A DNA stretch of 64,000 nucleotides. Origin: Streptomyces sp. NBC_00820. GTDB taxonomy: Bacteria; Actinomycetota; Actinomycetes; Streptomycetales; Streptomycetaceae. Below are positions 27,483 to 36,974 of the stretch, piece after piece. Made by a program: the position numbers and the translations under genes. The stretch is taken from positions 3,546,501 to 3,610,500 of the forward strand of contig NZ_CP108882.1 of NCBI RefSeq assembly GCF_036347055.1. The letters run 5' to 3'. Each line of letters starts with the position of its first letter. Within the stretch, counting starts at the first letter, position 1. The notes under the pieces were generated by a model. That model saw only the letters and a program-made list of their open reading frames with translations, was not told the DNA's origin and made no database searches.

Positions 27483-27631
27483 TGTGAACCGTGAAGTGAC
27501 CGTACGCATGTGAACCGTGAAGTGACCGTACGCATGTGAACCGTGAAGTGACCGTACGCATGTGAACCGTGAAGTGACCGGACGCACGTGACCCGTGGAG
27601 TGACCGGACGCATGTGAACCGTGCGGTGCCG
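27483..27631. repeat. 26-bp tandem repeat, about six copies
   Basis: The unit contains TGTGAACCGTGAAGTGACCG and recurs with an exact 26-base period (GAACCG at 27486, 27512, 27538, 27564, then variants at 27590 and 27616). The first four copies are almost identical; the last two carry substitutions. No spacers and no hairpin in the unit. It ends just before the ppc terminator. Confidence 0.95.
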
Positions 27632-27641
27632 TGATGTACGT

Positions 27642-27680
27642 GAAGGTGCCCCCGGGGTCTGTGACTCCGGGGGCACCTTC
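27642..27680 (-). terminator. ppc terminator (bidirectional)
   Basis: A perfect 14-bp stem (27642-27655 with 27667-27680) and an 11-nt loop lie 22 bases after the ppc stop. The palindrome would also stop plus-strand transcripts from the membrane-protein gene. Confidence 0.85.
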
Positions 27681-27701
27681 GTGTGTGCGTGGGGCGGGGT
27701 G

Positions 27702-30434
<2,733 letters not shown>

Positions 30435-30741
30435 AGGTGCGGCTCCTTGCGGTGTTGAAGCTCGTCTGGGAGGGAACCCGGTCATCCCATCCACCACGCG
30501 GCGAATGCCGCATAAGGGCCGGAACGTCCGGGAAGGATTGAGAGCGGACCGCGCTGTCCGACCGTTTCCAAGGATAGGTGTCCGTGCGGGCGCGCAGTCG
30601 CCTGGGCCCTTGCCGCCGGGCGACACGCTGCCATACTTACGACGCCGTAAGTTACGGAGTCGTAGGTAATACCGTTTCGACTCCCGCCGGGTCCCGGCGG
30701 CCTGGCATCTGCCTCGACCCTCGACCCCACAGGGGACGCGC
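30435..30741. other. Divergent ppc/desaturase intergenic region (307 bp)
   Basis: It contains the ppc ribosome site next to 30434, a GC-rich middle without clear signals, and near the desaturase side the tandem TTACG palindromes described separately, followed by a relatively A/T-rich stretch (GTAGGTAATACC, 30662-30673) that may include the -10 region. Confidence 0.5.
30635..30667. promoter_or_regulatory. Two tandem TTACG-N4-CGTA palindromes, likely TetR operator
   Basis: TTACG-ACGC-CGTAA (30637-30650) and TTACG-GAGT-CGTAG (30652-30665) are two dyads with centres 15 bp apart. The outer arms ACTTACGAC and GTCGTAGGT also match as an inverted repeat. It lies 75 bp before the desaturase start, whose operon ends with its own TetR-type gene, so autoregulation is likely. 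Confidence 0.6.
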
Positions 30742-31737
30742 ATGACCTCAAGTTCCGATGTGATCGACGAAGCACAGGGCACCGGAGCCTCCGCCACGCT
30801 GGGCGGCGAGCAGAAGCGTTCGATCGAGCAGATCGCGCTGCTGGTGTTCATCGTCGTGCCGTTCGTGGCCCTGGTCGCGGCCGTGCCGCTGGCGTGGGGC
30901 TGGGGGGTGAGCTGGCTCGACATCGGGCTGCTGGTGTTCTTCTACTACCTCGGCTGTCATGGCATCACGATCGGTTTCCACCGGTACTTCACCCATGGTG
31001 CGTTCAAGGCCAGGCGGCCGCTGCGGATCGCGCTGGCGATCATGGGGTCGATGGCGGTCGAGGGTCCGCTGGTGCGCTGGGTGGCCGATCACCGCAGGCA
31101 TCACAAGTTCTCCGACGCCGAGGGCGACCCGCATTCGCCGTGGCGGTTCGGGGAGACGCTTCCGGCGCTGATGAAGGGCCTGTGGTGGGCGCACATCGCC
31201 TGGATGTTCGACGAGGAGCAGACTCCGCAGGAGAAGTTCGCGCCGGACCTGGTCAAGGACCCGGCGATGCGGGCGATCTCCCGCCAGTTCGTGCTGTGGA
31301 CGGTGCTGTCGCTGGCGCTGCCGGCCGTGATCGGCGGGCTGGTGACGATGTCCTGGTGGGGCGCGTTCACCGGGTTCTTCTGGGGTTCGCTCGTTCGGGT
31401 GGCTCTGCTGCATCACGTGACGTGGTCGATCAATTCGATCTGTCACGCGGTGGGCAAGCGGCCGTTCAAGTCGCGTGACCGTTCGGGCAACGTGTGGTGG
31501 CTGGCGGTGCTGTCGTGCGGGGAGTCCTGGCACAACCTGCACCACGCCGACCCGACGTCCGCGCGGCACGGTGTGGAGCGCGGGCAGATCGATTCCTCCG
31601 CGCGGATCATCCGCTGGTTCGAGCTGTGCGGCTGGGCGTACGACGTGCGCTGGCCGTCACGCTCGCGTATCGATTCGCGGCGCAACACCGGGGAAGACGA
31701 CTCCCGGCGCGGGAAGAAGACCGCCGAGGCGGCATGA
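30742..31737 (+). CDS. Membrane fatty acyl-CoA desaturase (delta-9 type)
   Basis: 331 residues. An integral-membrane di-iron desaturase that introduces a double bond into saturated acyl chains. The three histidine boxes are clear: HRYFTH (near residue 80), HRRHH in [12 protein letters not shown], and HNLHHADP towards the C-terminus. Four main hydrophobic stretches flank them. ATG 30742 has AGGGGA upstream. The stop overlaps the start of the TetR gene (ATGA, 31734-31737), which ties enzyme and regulator together. Role in membrane fluidity is inferred from the family. Confidence 0.93.
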   Translation: MTSSSDVIDEAQGTGASATLGGEQKRSIEQIALLVFIVVPFVALVAAVPLAWGWGVSWLDIGLLVFFYYLGCHGITIGFHRYFTHGAFKARRPLRIALAIMGSMAVEGPLVRWVADHRRHHKFSDAEGDPHSPWRFGETLPALMKGLWWAHIAWMFDEEQTPQEKFAPDLVKDPAMRAISRQFVLWTVLSLALPAVIGGLVTMSWWGAFTGFFWGSLVRVALLHHVTWSINSICHAVGKRPFKSRDRSGNVWWLAVLSCGESWHNLHHADPTSARHGVERGQIDSSARIIRWFELCGWAYDVRWPSRSRIDSRRNTGEDDSRRGKKTAEAA

Positions 31738-32408
31738 TTGACGCCGTGGCGACCGACTCCAGCACCCCCAGCAACGACAAGCAGCGGCGGACTCGCCGGA
31801 CCCGTATGACCGGCGCCGAGCGCCGTCAGCAGTTGCTGGAGATCGGTCGCACCCTCTTCGCGGCGAAGGGCTTCGAGGGCACGTCGGTGGAGGAGATCGC
31901 GGCGAAGGCCGGGGTGTCCAAACCGGTGGTGTACGAGCACTTCGGCGGCAAGGAGGGGCTGTACGCGGTGGTGGTGGACCGCGAGATGCGGCGGCTGCTG
32001 GAGATGGTGACCGGCTCGCTGACCGCCGGCCACCCGCGTGAGCTGTGCGAGCAGGCGGCCTTCGCCCTGCTGGACTACATCGAGGAGTACACGGACGGGT
32101 TCCGGATCCTGGTCCGCGACTCCCCCATCCCCCAGTCCACGGGTTCCTTCGCCTCGCTGATCTCCGACATCGCCACCCAGGTGGAGGACATCCTGGGCCG
32201 CGAGTTCAAGTCCCGCGGCTTCGACTCGAAGCTGGCTCCCCTGTACGCGCAGGCCCTGGTCGGCATGGTCGCGCTGACCGGCCAGTGGTGGCTGGACGTG
32301 CGCCGCCCGAAGAAGGCGGAGGTCGCGGCGCACCTGGTGAACCTGGCCTGGCACGGCCTGGACGGACTGGAGCAGAAGCCGCGGCTGATAGGGCACAGGA
32401 AGAGCTGA
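31734..32408 (+). CDS. TetR-family regulator coupled to the desaturase
   Basis: 224 residues. After a short basic tail, the helix-turn-helix region runs from TGAERRQQLLEIGRTLF through GFEGTSVEEIAAKAGVSKPVVYEHFGGKEGLY, a textbook TetR N-terminus; the rest is the helical ligand domain. ATG 31734 overlaps the desaturase stop; GTG 31746 is a possible alternative. It probably represses its own operon through the tandem palindromes at 30635-30667, perhaps responding to an acyl-CoA; that ligand is an inference from gene context. Confidence 0.9.
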   Translation: MIDAVATDSSTPSNDKQRRTRRTRMTGAERRQQLLEIGRTLFAAKGFEGTSVEEIAAKAGVSKPVVYEHFGGKEGLYAVVVDREMRRLLEMVTGSLTAGHPRELCEQAAFALLDYIEEYTDGFRILVRDSPIPQSTGSFASLISDIATQVEDILGREFKSRGFDSKLAPLYAQALVGMVALTGQWWLDVRRPKKAEVAAHLVNLAWHGLDGLEQKPRLIGHRKS

Positions 32409-32439
32409 CGCCACTCCAGGGAGTGACATCAATAGACCG

Positions 32440-32453
32440 CAAGATGCACCTTG
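32440..32453. promoter_or_regulatory. Imperfect palindrome before the RelBE-like pair
   Basis: CAAG-A-TGCA-C-CTTG is symmetric at 12 of 14 bases and sits 15 bases before the antitoxin ATG. It is well placed to be the autoregulatory operator of the toxin-antitoxin operon. Confidence 0.4.
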
Positions 32454-32468
32454 TGGAACCATGACTGC

Positions 32469-32720
32469 ATGACTGAGATCGCGATCAGCGCAGCCCGTTC
32501 CCAGCTCGGTGACCTGGTCCGCCGTGCGGCCCACGGCCGCGAGACCATCGCGCTCACCGATCACGGGCACGTGGCGGCGCTTCTCGTTTCCCCACAGGTG
32601 ATAGAGGACTACGAAGACGCCCTGGCGCTGGCGGAGTACGAGCTGCGCAAGGAGCGCGGGACCTTGGGCCCGGGCATCCCCCACGAAGAGGTCGGCAGGA
32701 TGCTGGGACTGCGTAAGTGA
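32469..32720 (+). CDS. Phd/YefM-type antitoxin of a RelBE-like module
   Basis: 83 residues. The N-terminus (ISAARSQLGDLVRRA, then GRETIALTDHGHVAALL) is the Phd/YefM fold; the acidic tail (EDALALAEYELRKE) would cover the toxin. ATG 32469 is chosen as the last start before the conserved region; there is no clear ribosome site. The stop overlaps the toxin start as GTGA (32717-32720), so antitoxin and toxin are translationally coupled. Confidence 0.85.
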   Translation: MTEIAISAARSQLGDLVRRAAHGRETIALTDHGHVAALLVSPQVIEDYEDALALAEYELRKERGTLGPGIPHEEVGRMLGLRK

Positions 32721-32968
32721 CCTACGAGATCATCTGGGAGCCGCGCGCCACCAACGCGGCCGCGCGGTTCCTCCACGACGATCCGGCCGGACTGGCCGCG
32801 GTCTACGAGGCCGTTGACGCCTTGGCCACCCACCCTCGTCCACCCTCGTCCATTCCTTACGGCTCGCAGGATGTACGCCGCCTGCACGTGGGCGACTACC
32901 GCGTCCTCTACCTCATCAATGAAGACGTCATCCGCATCCTCGTCACTCACCTCGGCCGGACGGCGTGA
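32717..32968 (+). CDS. RelE/ParE-type toxin
   Basis: 83 residues of the RelE/ParE fold: YEIIWEPRATNAAARFL at the N-terminus, a helical middle, and the C-terminal VRRLHVGDYRVLYLI strand pair carrying basic residues used by RelE-like mRNA interferases. The start is GTG 32717, overlapping the antitoxin stop. Its last 26 bases overlap the 3' end of the VOC gene on the other strand. Probably a ribosome-dependent RNase; ParE-like gyrase activity cannot be excluded. Confidence 0.85.
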   Translation: MTYEIIWEPRATNAAARFLHDDPAGLAAVYEAVDALATHPRPPSSIPYGSQDVRRLHVGDYRVLYLINEDVIRILVTHLGRTA

Positions 32969-33323
32969 CCGGCTCCAGGAACTCCAGGCGGTTGCCCACC
33001 GGGTCGTGGGCGAAGAAGCGCAGGTGGCCGGGGAGGTCGTCGTCCCAGGTCACGTTGACCCCGTGGGCGGTGAGGCGGGCCGCGAAGGCCTCGATGCCGG
33101 TCACGCGCAGCCCGGGATGGGCTTTCTTCGCCGGGCTGAAGTTCCTCTCGATCCCCAGGTGGAGCTGGACCGGGCCCGTCTGGAACCAGCAGCCCCCGCG
33201 CGCGGCGAGCGCCGGCGGCTTGGGTATCTCGGTCATACCGAGGGCGCCGGCGTAGAAGGCACGCAGGTCGTCCTCGGACCCGGCGGGGGTCGCGAGCTGG
33301 ACGTGGTCGATCGCGCTGATCAC
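32943..33323 (-). CDS. VOC/glyoxalase-fold protein
   Basis: 126 residues of the vicinal-oxygen-chelate fold: IDHVQLATP opening (metal His), a middle QLHLGIE strand, and DPVGNRLEFLEP at the end carrying the terminal Glu. Members include glyoxalases, dioxygenases and resistance proteins; the substrate is not evident. GTG 33323 has AAGGAGG 7 bases upstream and overlaps the stop of the methyltransferase gene (GTGA), so the two are coupled. The 3' end overlaps the RelE-like toxin gene by 26 bp. Confidence 0.88.
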   Translation of the reverse strand: MISAIDHVQLATPAGSEDDLRAFYAGALGMTEIPKPPALAARGGCWFQTGPVQLHLGIERNFSPAKKAHPGLRVTGIEAFAARLTAHGVNVTWDDDLPGHLRFFAHDPVGNRLEFLEPVTPSGRGE

Positions 33324-34186
33324 GCGTGACCCTCCTTCACGGCGACGGCGAAGAGCCGGCGGAAGGCCATGACCGTGCCGTACGGCGCACTCGGGTAGGC
33401 CCCCCGCAGCAGGTTCCGGTACTCGGTGACGAAGGCGTCGCGGGCCTCGGGGTCGTCGGCGAGCGCGGTGAGGACGGGGCGCAGGCCGGTGCCCTTGACC
33501 CAGTCCAGGACGGGGTCCTCGCCCTGGAGGACGTGCAGGTACGTCGTCCGCCACACGTCGGTGGCGCAGCCGAGGCGGGCGAGGCGGTCCAGGTAGGCGG
33601 CGGGGCCGTGGACGGAGTCGGTGGCGCGCAGGACGTGGGCGAGGCGGGGCTTCCAGCGGGGAGTGGCGGCCAGTTCGCGCATCAGGGTGTGCAGCGGGGC
33701 GTCGATGTTGTCCGGGACCTGGAAGGCGAAGGCGCCGCCGGGTTCGAGGGCGGCGATCCAGTCGGCGAAGCGGTCGGCGTGGCCGGGCACCCACTGGAGG
33801 GTGGCGTTGGAGACGATCAGGTCGTGCGGCTGCGCGGGGGTCCAGGTGCGGACGTCGGCGTGGGCGAAGTCGAGGAGGCCTCCTCCCCCAAGTTCTCGGC
33901 TTCGCTCGAACAGGGAGGTACCCCCAGCCGTGGGGCCCTCGTGACCGGCGCGGGCCCTGTCGAGCATGTCGGGGGAGTTGTCGTAGCCGGTGATGTGCGC
34001 GGTGGGCAGGCGTTCGGCGAGCAGGGCGGTGACGTTGCCGGGGCCGCAGCCGAGGTCGGCGACGCGGGGCCGGTGGCCTGGGCGGTCGGGGAGCGGGGGG
34101 ACGCGGGCGAGGAGGTCGGCGAAGGGGCGGGCGCGGTGGCCGGCGTGGCGCAGGTACTGGGCCGGGTCCCAGGTGGGATTCGTCAT
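33320..34186 (-). CDS. SAM-dependent methyltransferase (trans-aconitate 2-methyltransferase-like)
   Basis: 288 residues. The N-terminus (PTWDPAQYLRHAGHRARPFADLL, split here by eye) and the SAM-binding VADLGCGPGNVT match the Tam family, which methylates trans-aconitate and relieves its inhibition of aconitase. An in-frame stretch of roughly 16 residues (SLFERSRELGGGG) between the second and third strands is encoded by a widespread Streptomyces intergenic-type repeat at 33880-33928, see that entry. ATG 34186 follows GAAGG. It is divergent from a MarR-type gene across tandem palindromes. Confidence 0.85.
   Translation of the reverse strand: MTNPTWDPAQYLRHAGHRARPFADLLARVPPLPDRPGHRPRVADLGCGPGNVTALLAERLPTAHITGYDNSPDMLDRARAGHEGPTAGGTSLFERSRELGGGGLLDFAHADVRTWTPAQPHDLIVSNATLQWVPGHADRFADWIAALEPGGAFAFQVPDNIDAPLHTLMRELAATPRWKPRLAHVLRATDSVHGPAAYLDRLARLGCATDVWRTTYLHVLQGEDPVLDWVKGTGLRPVLTALADDPEARDAFVTEYRNLLRGAYPSAPYGTVMAFRRLFAVAVKEGHA
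33880..33928. repeat. Streptomyces dispersed short repeat inside the methyltransferase gene
   Basis: The core reads CTCCCCCAAGTTCTCGGC, TTCGCTCGAACAGGG and AGGTACCCCCAG, with CCCCCA/TGGGGG-type ends. Elements with this GAGCGAAGC core and GGTACCCC end are common between genes in Streptomyces genomes. Here it sits in the coding frame without breaking it. Confidence 0.7.
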
Positions 34187-34211
34187 GGGGCACACCTTCC
34201 CCATCCAAATA

Positions 34212-34240
34212 TCTCGATGTCAAGACACTTGAAGTCAAGA
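34212..34240. promoter_or_regulatory. Two tandem TC(T/A)TGA-N2-TCAAGA-like MarR operators
   Basis: TCTCGATGTCAAGA (34212-34225) and ACTTGAAGTCAAGA (34227-34240) are near-palindromes with a 15-bp period, close to the TCTTGA-N2-TCAAGA form bound by many MarR proteins. They fill the gap between the divergent methyltransferase and MarR-type genes. Confidence 0.6.
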
Positions 34241-34275
34241 GACTTCACGTCGACACAACCACTACACTGATCTCC

Positions 34276-34773
34276 ATGGAGGACGAGGTCGATCGGCTGG
34301 TCGCAGCATGGCGCCGGGAGCGCCCGGACCTCGACGTGGAGCCGCTCGAGGTACTCAGCCGGGTGAGCAGGCTGGCCCGGCACCTGGACCGCGCACGTCG
34401 GCTCGCTTTCTCCGAGCACCACCTCGAACCCTGGGAGTTCGACGTGCTGACCGCGCTCAGGCGCGCGGGAACGCCGTACCAGCTCTCCCCCGGGCAACTG
34501 CTGACGCAGACCCTGGTCACCTCGGGCACGATGACCAACCGGATCGACCGGCTCGCCAAGAAGGGCCTGGTGGAACGGCTGCCCGACCCCAGCGACCGGC
34601 GGGGCGTGCTGGTCCGGCTGACCGACACCGGCCGGGACCGCGCGGACCTGGCGCTGGCGGGCCTGCTGGAGCAGGAGCGGGCGATCCTCGCCGAGCTGTC
34701 CGGCGGACAGCGTGCCGAGCTGGCCGGTCTGCTACGCCAGCTGACCGCCCCGTTCGACAACATCCCCGGTTAG
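34276..34773 (+). CDS. MarR-family regulator
   Basis: 165 residues with the winged-helix core of MarR: LEPWEFDVLTALRRAG, LTQTLVTSGTMTNRIDRLAKKGLVER and the wing DPSDRRGVLVRLTDTGR. It most likely represses itself and the divergent methyltransferase/VOC operon through the tandem palindromes at 34212-34240. ATG 34276 is the first start; TACACT about 12 bases upstream may be part of the -10, and there is little room for a ribosome site. Its last 42 bases overlap the 3' end of the LuxR-type gene on the other strand. Confidence 0.92.
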   Translation: MEDEVDRLVAAWRRERPDLDVEPLEVLSRVSRLARHLDRARRLAFSEHHLEPWEFDVLTALRRAGTPYQLSPGQLLTQTLVTSGTMTNRIDRLAKKGLVERLPDPSDRRGVLVRLTDTGRDRADLALAGLLEQERAILAELSGGQRAELAGLLRQLTAPFDNIPG

Positions 34774-35499
34774 GTCGGCCGGCCCCACCCCGGCCCGTCT
34801 CGCCAGGGCGACGGCGGCGAGCGTCGAGTGGACGCCCAGCTTGCCGAGGACGTTCTGCATGTGGGTGCGCACGGTGTGCGGGGACAGGAACAGCCGCTCG
34901 GCGACCGCCTTTCTGCCCAGGCCCGCGACCATGCAGCGCAGCACCTCCCGCTCCCGCGGGGTCAGCGACTGCACCAGCCGCTCGCTCTCGGTGCGGTGCT
35001 TGCGTGTCGCCGTCAGCTCCTTGAGGACGCCGGTGAGCAGGGCGGCCGGCAGATGGGTCTCGTCGCGCAGCACGCCTCGTATCACCGTCAGCAGCCGCGA
35101 CAGCGAGCAGTCCTTGGCGACCCAGCCGGAGGCGCCGGCCTGGAGCGCGAGGGCCGCGCGCCGGGGGTCGTCCTTCTCGGCGAGCACGACGGTCCGCACG
35201 GCGGGGTGCGCCGCCCGCACCCCCGCGACCAGCGAGATCCCGTCGACCAGGCCGTCCTCGTCGGCGTCCCGCACGGACACCGCGGGGCGGACGCCGGACA
35301 GGCCGCCGCCGAGGTCGGTGTCGACGAGGAGGACGTCGTAACGGCGGCCCTCACCGGCCCCCCGCTCCAGACAGCGCAGCGCGGCCGGGCCGCTGCCCGC
35401 GGCGGACACGTCGACGTCGGGCTCGGCGGCCAGGGCGGCGGCCAGCGACTCGGCGAAGATGCGGTGGTCGTCGACGACCAGGACTCGGATGCGAACCAC
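34732..35499 (-). CDS. NarL/FixJ-type response regulator
   Basis: 255 residues. The receiver domain keeps the acidic pocket (VVDDH) and an Asp at the expected site (LLVDTD, Asp60); a Lys is present in WVAKD. A loop of about 20 residues (SVRDADEDGLVDG) is inserted after the phospho-site. The C-terminal LuxR helix-turn-helix has LTPREREVLRCMVAGLGRKAVAERLFLSPHTVRTHMQNVL in parts. No kinase gene is adjacent; the orphan kinase at 20.3 kb is of the matching class, but pairing is only a guess. GTG 35499 follows AAGGGGG. Confidence 0.88.
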   Translation of the reverse strand: MVRIRVLVVDDHRIFAESLAAALAAEPDVDVSAAGSGPAALRCLERGAGEGRRYDVLLVDTDLGGGLSGVRPAVSVRDADEDGLVDGISLVAGVRAAHPAVRTVVLAEKDDPRRAALALQAGASGWVAKDCSLSRLLTVIRGVLRDETHLPAALLTGVLKELTATRKHRTESERLVQSLTPREREVLRCMVAGLGRKAVAERLFLSPHTVRTHMQNVLGKLGVHSTLAAVALARRAGVGPADLTGDVVERGGQLA

Positions 35500-35581
35500 G
35501 AAACCCCCTTCCCCAGGCTCCGCGTGGAGCAGGGGACTACCAAGGTCCGGAGAGAACTACGGCCCACGCGGGTACGACACC

Positions 35582-35668
35582 ATGGTGAACGCCGACCGCA
35601 CGGCCGCCGCCGTTGCGGAGACTGCTACCCCCACCGCAGGCGCCGTACCCGCCTGTCTCGCCCCCTGA
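35582..35668 (+). CDS. Possible small ORF (28 residues) with its own hairpin terminator
   Basis: ATG 35582 to TGA 35668 encodes a short Ala-rich peptide (VNADRTAAAVAETATP, ending CLAP) with mostly G/C third positions. A 9-bp stem-loop (CAGCACCGG 35670-35678 with 35685-35693, outer CTGAT/ATCAG) follows the stop directly. It lies in the 273-bp gap between divergent LuxR and GNAT genes. No ribosome site is clear, so translation is uncertain. It could instead be a small RNA. Confidence 0.35.
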   Translation: MVNADRTAAAVAETATPTAGAVPACLAP

Positions 35669-35701
35669 TCAGCACCGGCCCCCACCGGTGCTGCTCATCA
35701 G
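35665..35701 (+). terminator. Stem-loop after the 28-residue ORF
   Basis: CAGCACCGG pairs with CCGGTGCTG around a CCCCCA-type loop, and CTGAT (35665-35669) pairs with ATCAG (35697-35701) across a small bulge. It terminates something transcribed on the plus strand that starts inside this gap. Confidence 0.55.
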
Positions 35702-35772
35702 AGTACGGATGGGATGCCCCGGCGGAAGCCGATTTACAGAACTGGCCGTCCGTCGCGTTTATGGTGTGCCGC

Positions 35773-36216
35773 ATGTTTCGTATCGAGGCGGAAGTCGACA
35801 AAGACCGACGTGATCTGCTCCGCGCCCGGCTCCTGGAAACCAACACGGCGGCATCCCCGGTCCTCGCCGCCCTGCGCGGAACCCCCGCCGAGCGCCAAGC
35901 GCCCCTGCACGTCTGGGCCCTGGACGACTCCGGCGCCCTGGCGGGCGGACTGGTCGGCCACACCTGGGCGGGCTGGCTGCACGTCACCTACCTCTGGGTC
36001 GACGCCCCCCACCGCGGCACCGGCCTCGGCTCCCGCCTCCTCGCCGAGGCGGAACACCTCGCCCGCACCGACCACGCCTGCACGGCGGCCCGCCTGGAGA
36101 CCTGGGACTTCCAGGCCCCGGACTTCTACAAGAAGCAGGGCTACGACGTGGTGTGCGTGATCCCCGACTACCCCCCGGGCCTGACGGAGTTCACACTCAC
36201 GAAGCGACTGGCCTGA
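35773..36216 (+). CDS. GNAT-family N-acetyltransferase
   Basis: 147 residues. The acetyl-CoA binding loop is visible as VDAPHRGTGLGSRLL (the R/Q-x-x-G-x-G/A motif), preceded by the strand HVTYLWV and followed by ARLETWDFQAPDFYKKQGY, the usual C-terminal half. The acceptor is unknown. ATG 35773 (MFRIEAE) is chosen; ATG 35761 is in frame. TATGGT at 35760-35765 could be a -10 with a leaderless start at 35773. Confidence 0.88.
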   Translation: MFRIEAEVDKDRRDLLRARLLETNTAASPVLAALRGTPAERQAPLHVWALDDSGALAGGLVGHTWAGWLHVTYLWVDAPHRGTGLGSRLLAEAEHLARTDHACTAARLETWDFQAPDFYKKQGYDVVCVIPDYPPGLTEFTLTKRLA

Positions 36217-36223
36217 CGGCCGG

Positions 36224-36721
36224 TCACTCCGCCTGCGAAGGCGGGGCGAACGGGGGCCGGGGCGGCGCGAACGGGGGCGGGGGCGGGGCGAACGGAGGCG
36301 GAGGCGGGGCGGACGCCGGCGGGTGGGACGGCCGAGGCGGGATCCGCGTCCCGGGCGGCCCCACCGGTGGCGGCGGCTGGGGCTCCATCGAGCGCCGGGG
36401 CCGGGGCGCCGGCGGCCGGAAGTCGAGTGGCGGAGCCGGGGCCGGAGGCGGAGGAGGAGGCAGCGGCGGCTCGTCCTCCACCAGCACCGGACCCCCCGCC
36501 AGCAGTCTCTCGACGGTCCGCTCGGCCCGGCGCCGGGCCCGGGGATCGTCGTCGCGCCGGAACACGAGCAGGTACACCCCCCGCCTGACCCGGTGGCCCG
36601 ACAGCAGCTCGTACCCCAGCACATGACCGATCGCCTCGGCCCGCGCCCTCACCGAACCGCGCAGCCGTATCTCCACCATCCCCCGCCCGTCGAAACGGGA
36701 CCGCATCTCGTCGTCCTTCAT
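36224..36721 (-). CDS. Hypothetical protein with proline-rich tail
   Basis: 165 residues. The first ~85 form a folded-looking basic domain (EIRLRGSVRARAEAIGHVLGYELLSGHRV in parts, with RRDDDPRARRRAE), the rest is a Pro-rich tail with repeats of PPPPPFAPP. I do not recognise the family. ATG 36721 has GAGGG 7 bases upstream, and its A is also the last base of the TGA that ends an 18-codon ORF (TGATG), so the two are translationally coupled. It converges on the GNAT gene. Confidence 0.65.
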   Translation of the reverse strand: MKDDEMRSRFDGRGMVEIRLRGSVRARAEAIGHVLGYELLSGHRVRRGVYLLVFRRDDDPRARRRAERTVERLLAGGPVLVEDEPPLPPPPPPAPAPPLDFRPPAPRPRRSMEPQPPPPVGPPGTRIPPRPSHPPASAPPPPPFAPPPPPFAPPRPPFAPPSQAE

Positions 36722-36777
36722 CAGCGGCCCTCGTAGCGCGGCAGTTCCTCCGGCTGTTCCCACTCCTGCCATGCCAT
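36721..36777 (-). CDS. 18-residue ORF coupled to the downstream hypothetical gene
   Basis: ATG 36777 follows GGGAG 8 bases upstream and encodes MAWQEWEQPEELPRYEGR, with the stop overlapping the next start as TGATG. An in-frame ATG at 36798 would add 7 residues. Its opening resembles the MAW-EWEQ start of small helical Streptomyces proteins, so it may be a truncated relative kept as a leader peptide that couples translation. Confidence 0.5.
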   Translation of the reverse strand: MAWQEWEQPEELPRYEGR

Positions 36778-36914
36778 GTGTGGTCTCCCCCGTGTCATCC
36801 GTGCACCCGTGTCCCCCGTCGCACGGCGGACACCGCGGCAACAGCCTTGCACATCGGTGTTCTTTGCCAAGTGGCTGATGCGCCATATCGGTTCGGGGGC
36901 CGGGGCGGACGGGG

Positions 36915-36950
36915 CCGGCCTCGCCGTCCGGGGTTCGGGGGCGAGGCCGG
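36915..36950 (-). terminator. galK terminator region / boundary hairpin
   Basis: CCGGCCTCGCC (36915-36925) pairs with GGCGAGGCCGG (36940-36950), 11 bp, 14-nt loop. It lies 25 bases past the galK start-side boundary at 36975, that is just after the galK stop on the minus strand. Confidence 0.7.
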
Positions 36951-36974
36951 TGGGGAACGGGGGGTGGGGCGGGG

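Noticed and set aside
27483..27631. Possible CRISPR array
   Set aside because: The 26-bp units are directly adjacent with no spacers, and no cas gene is present.
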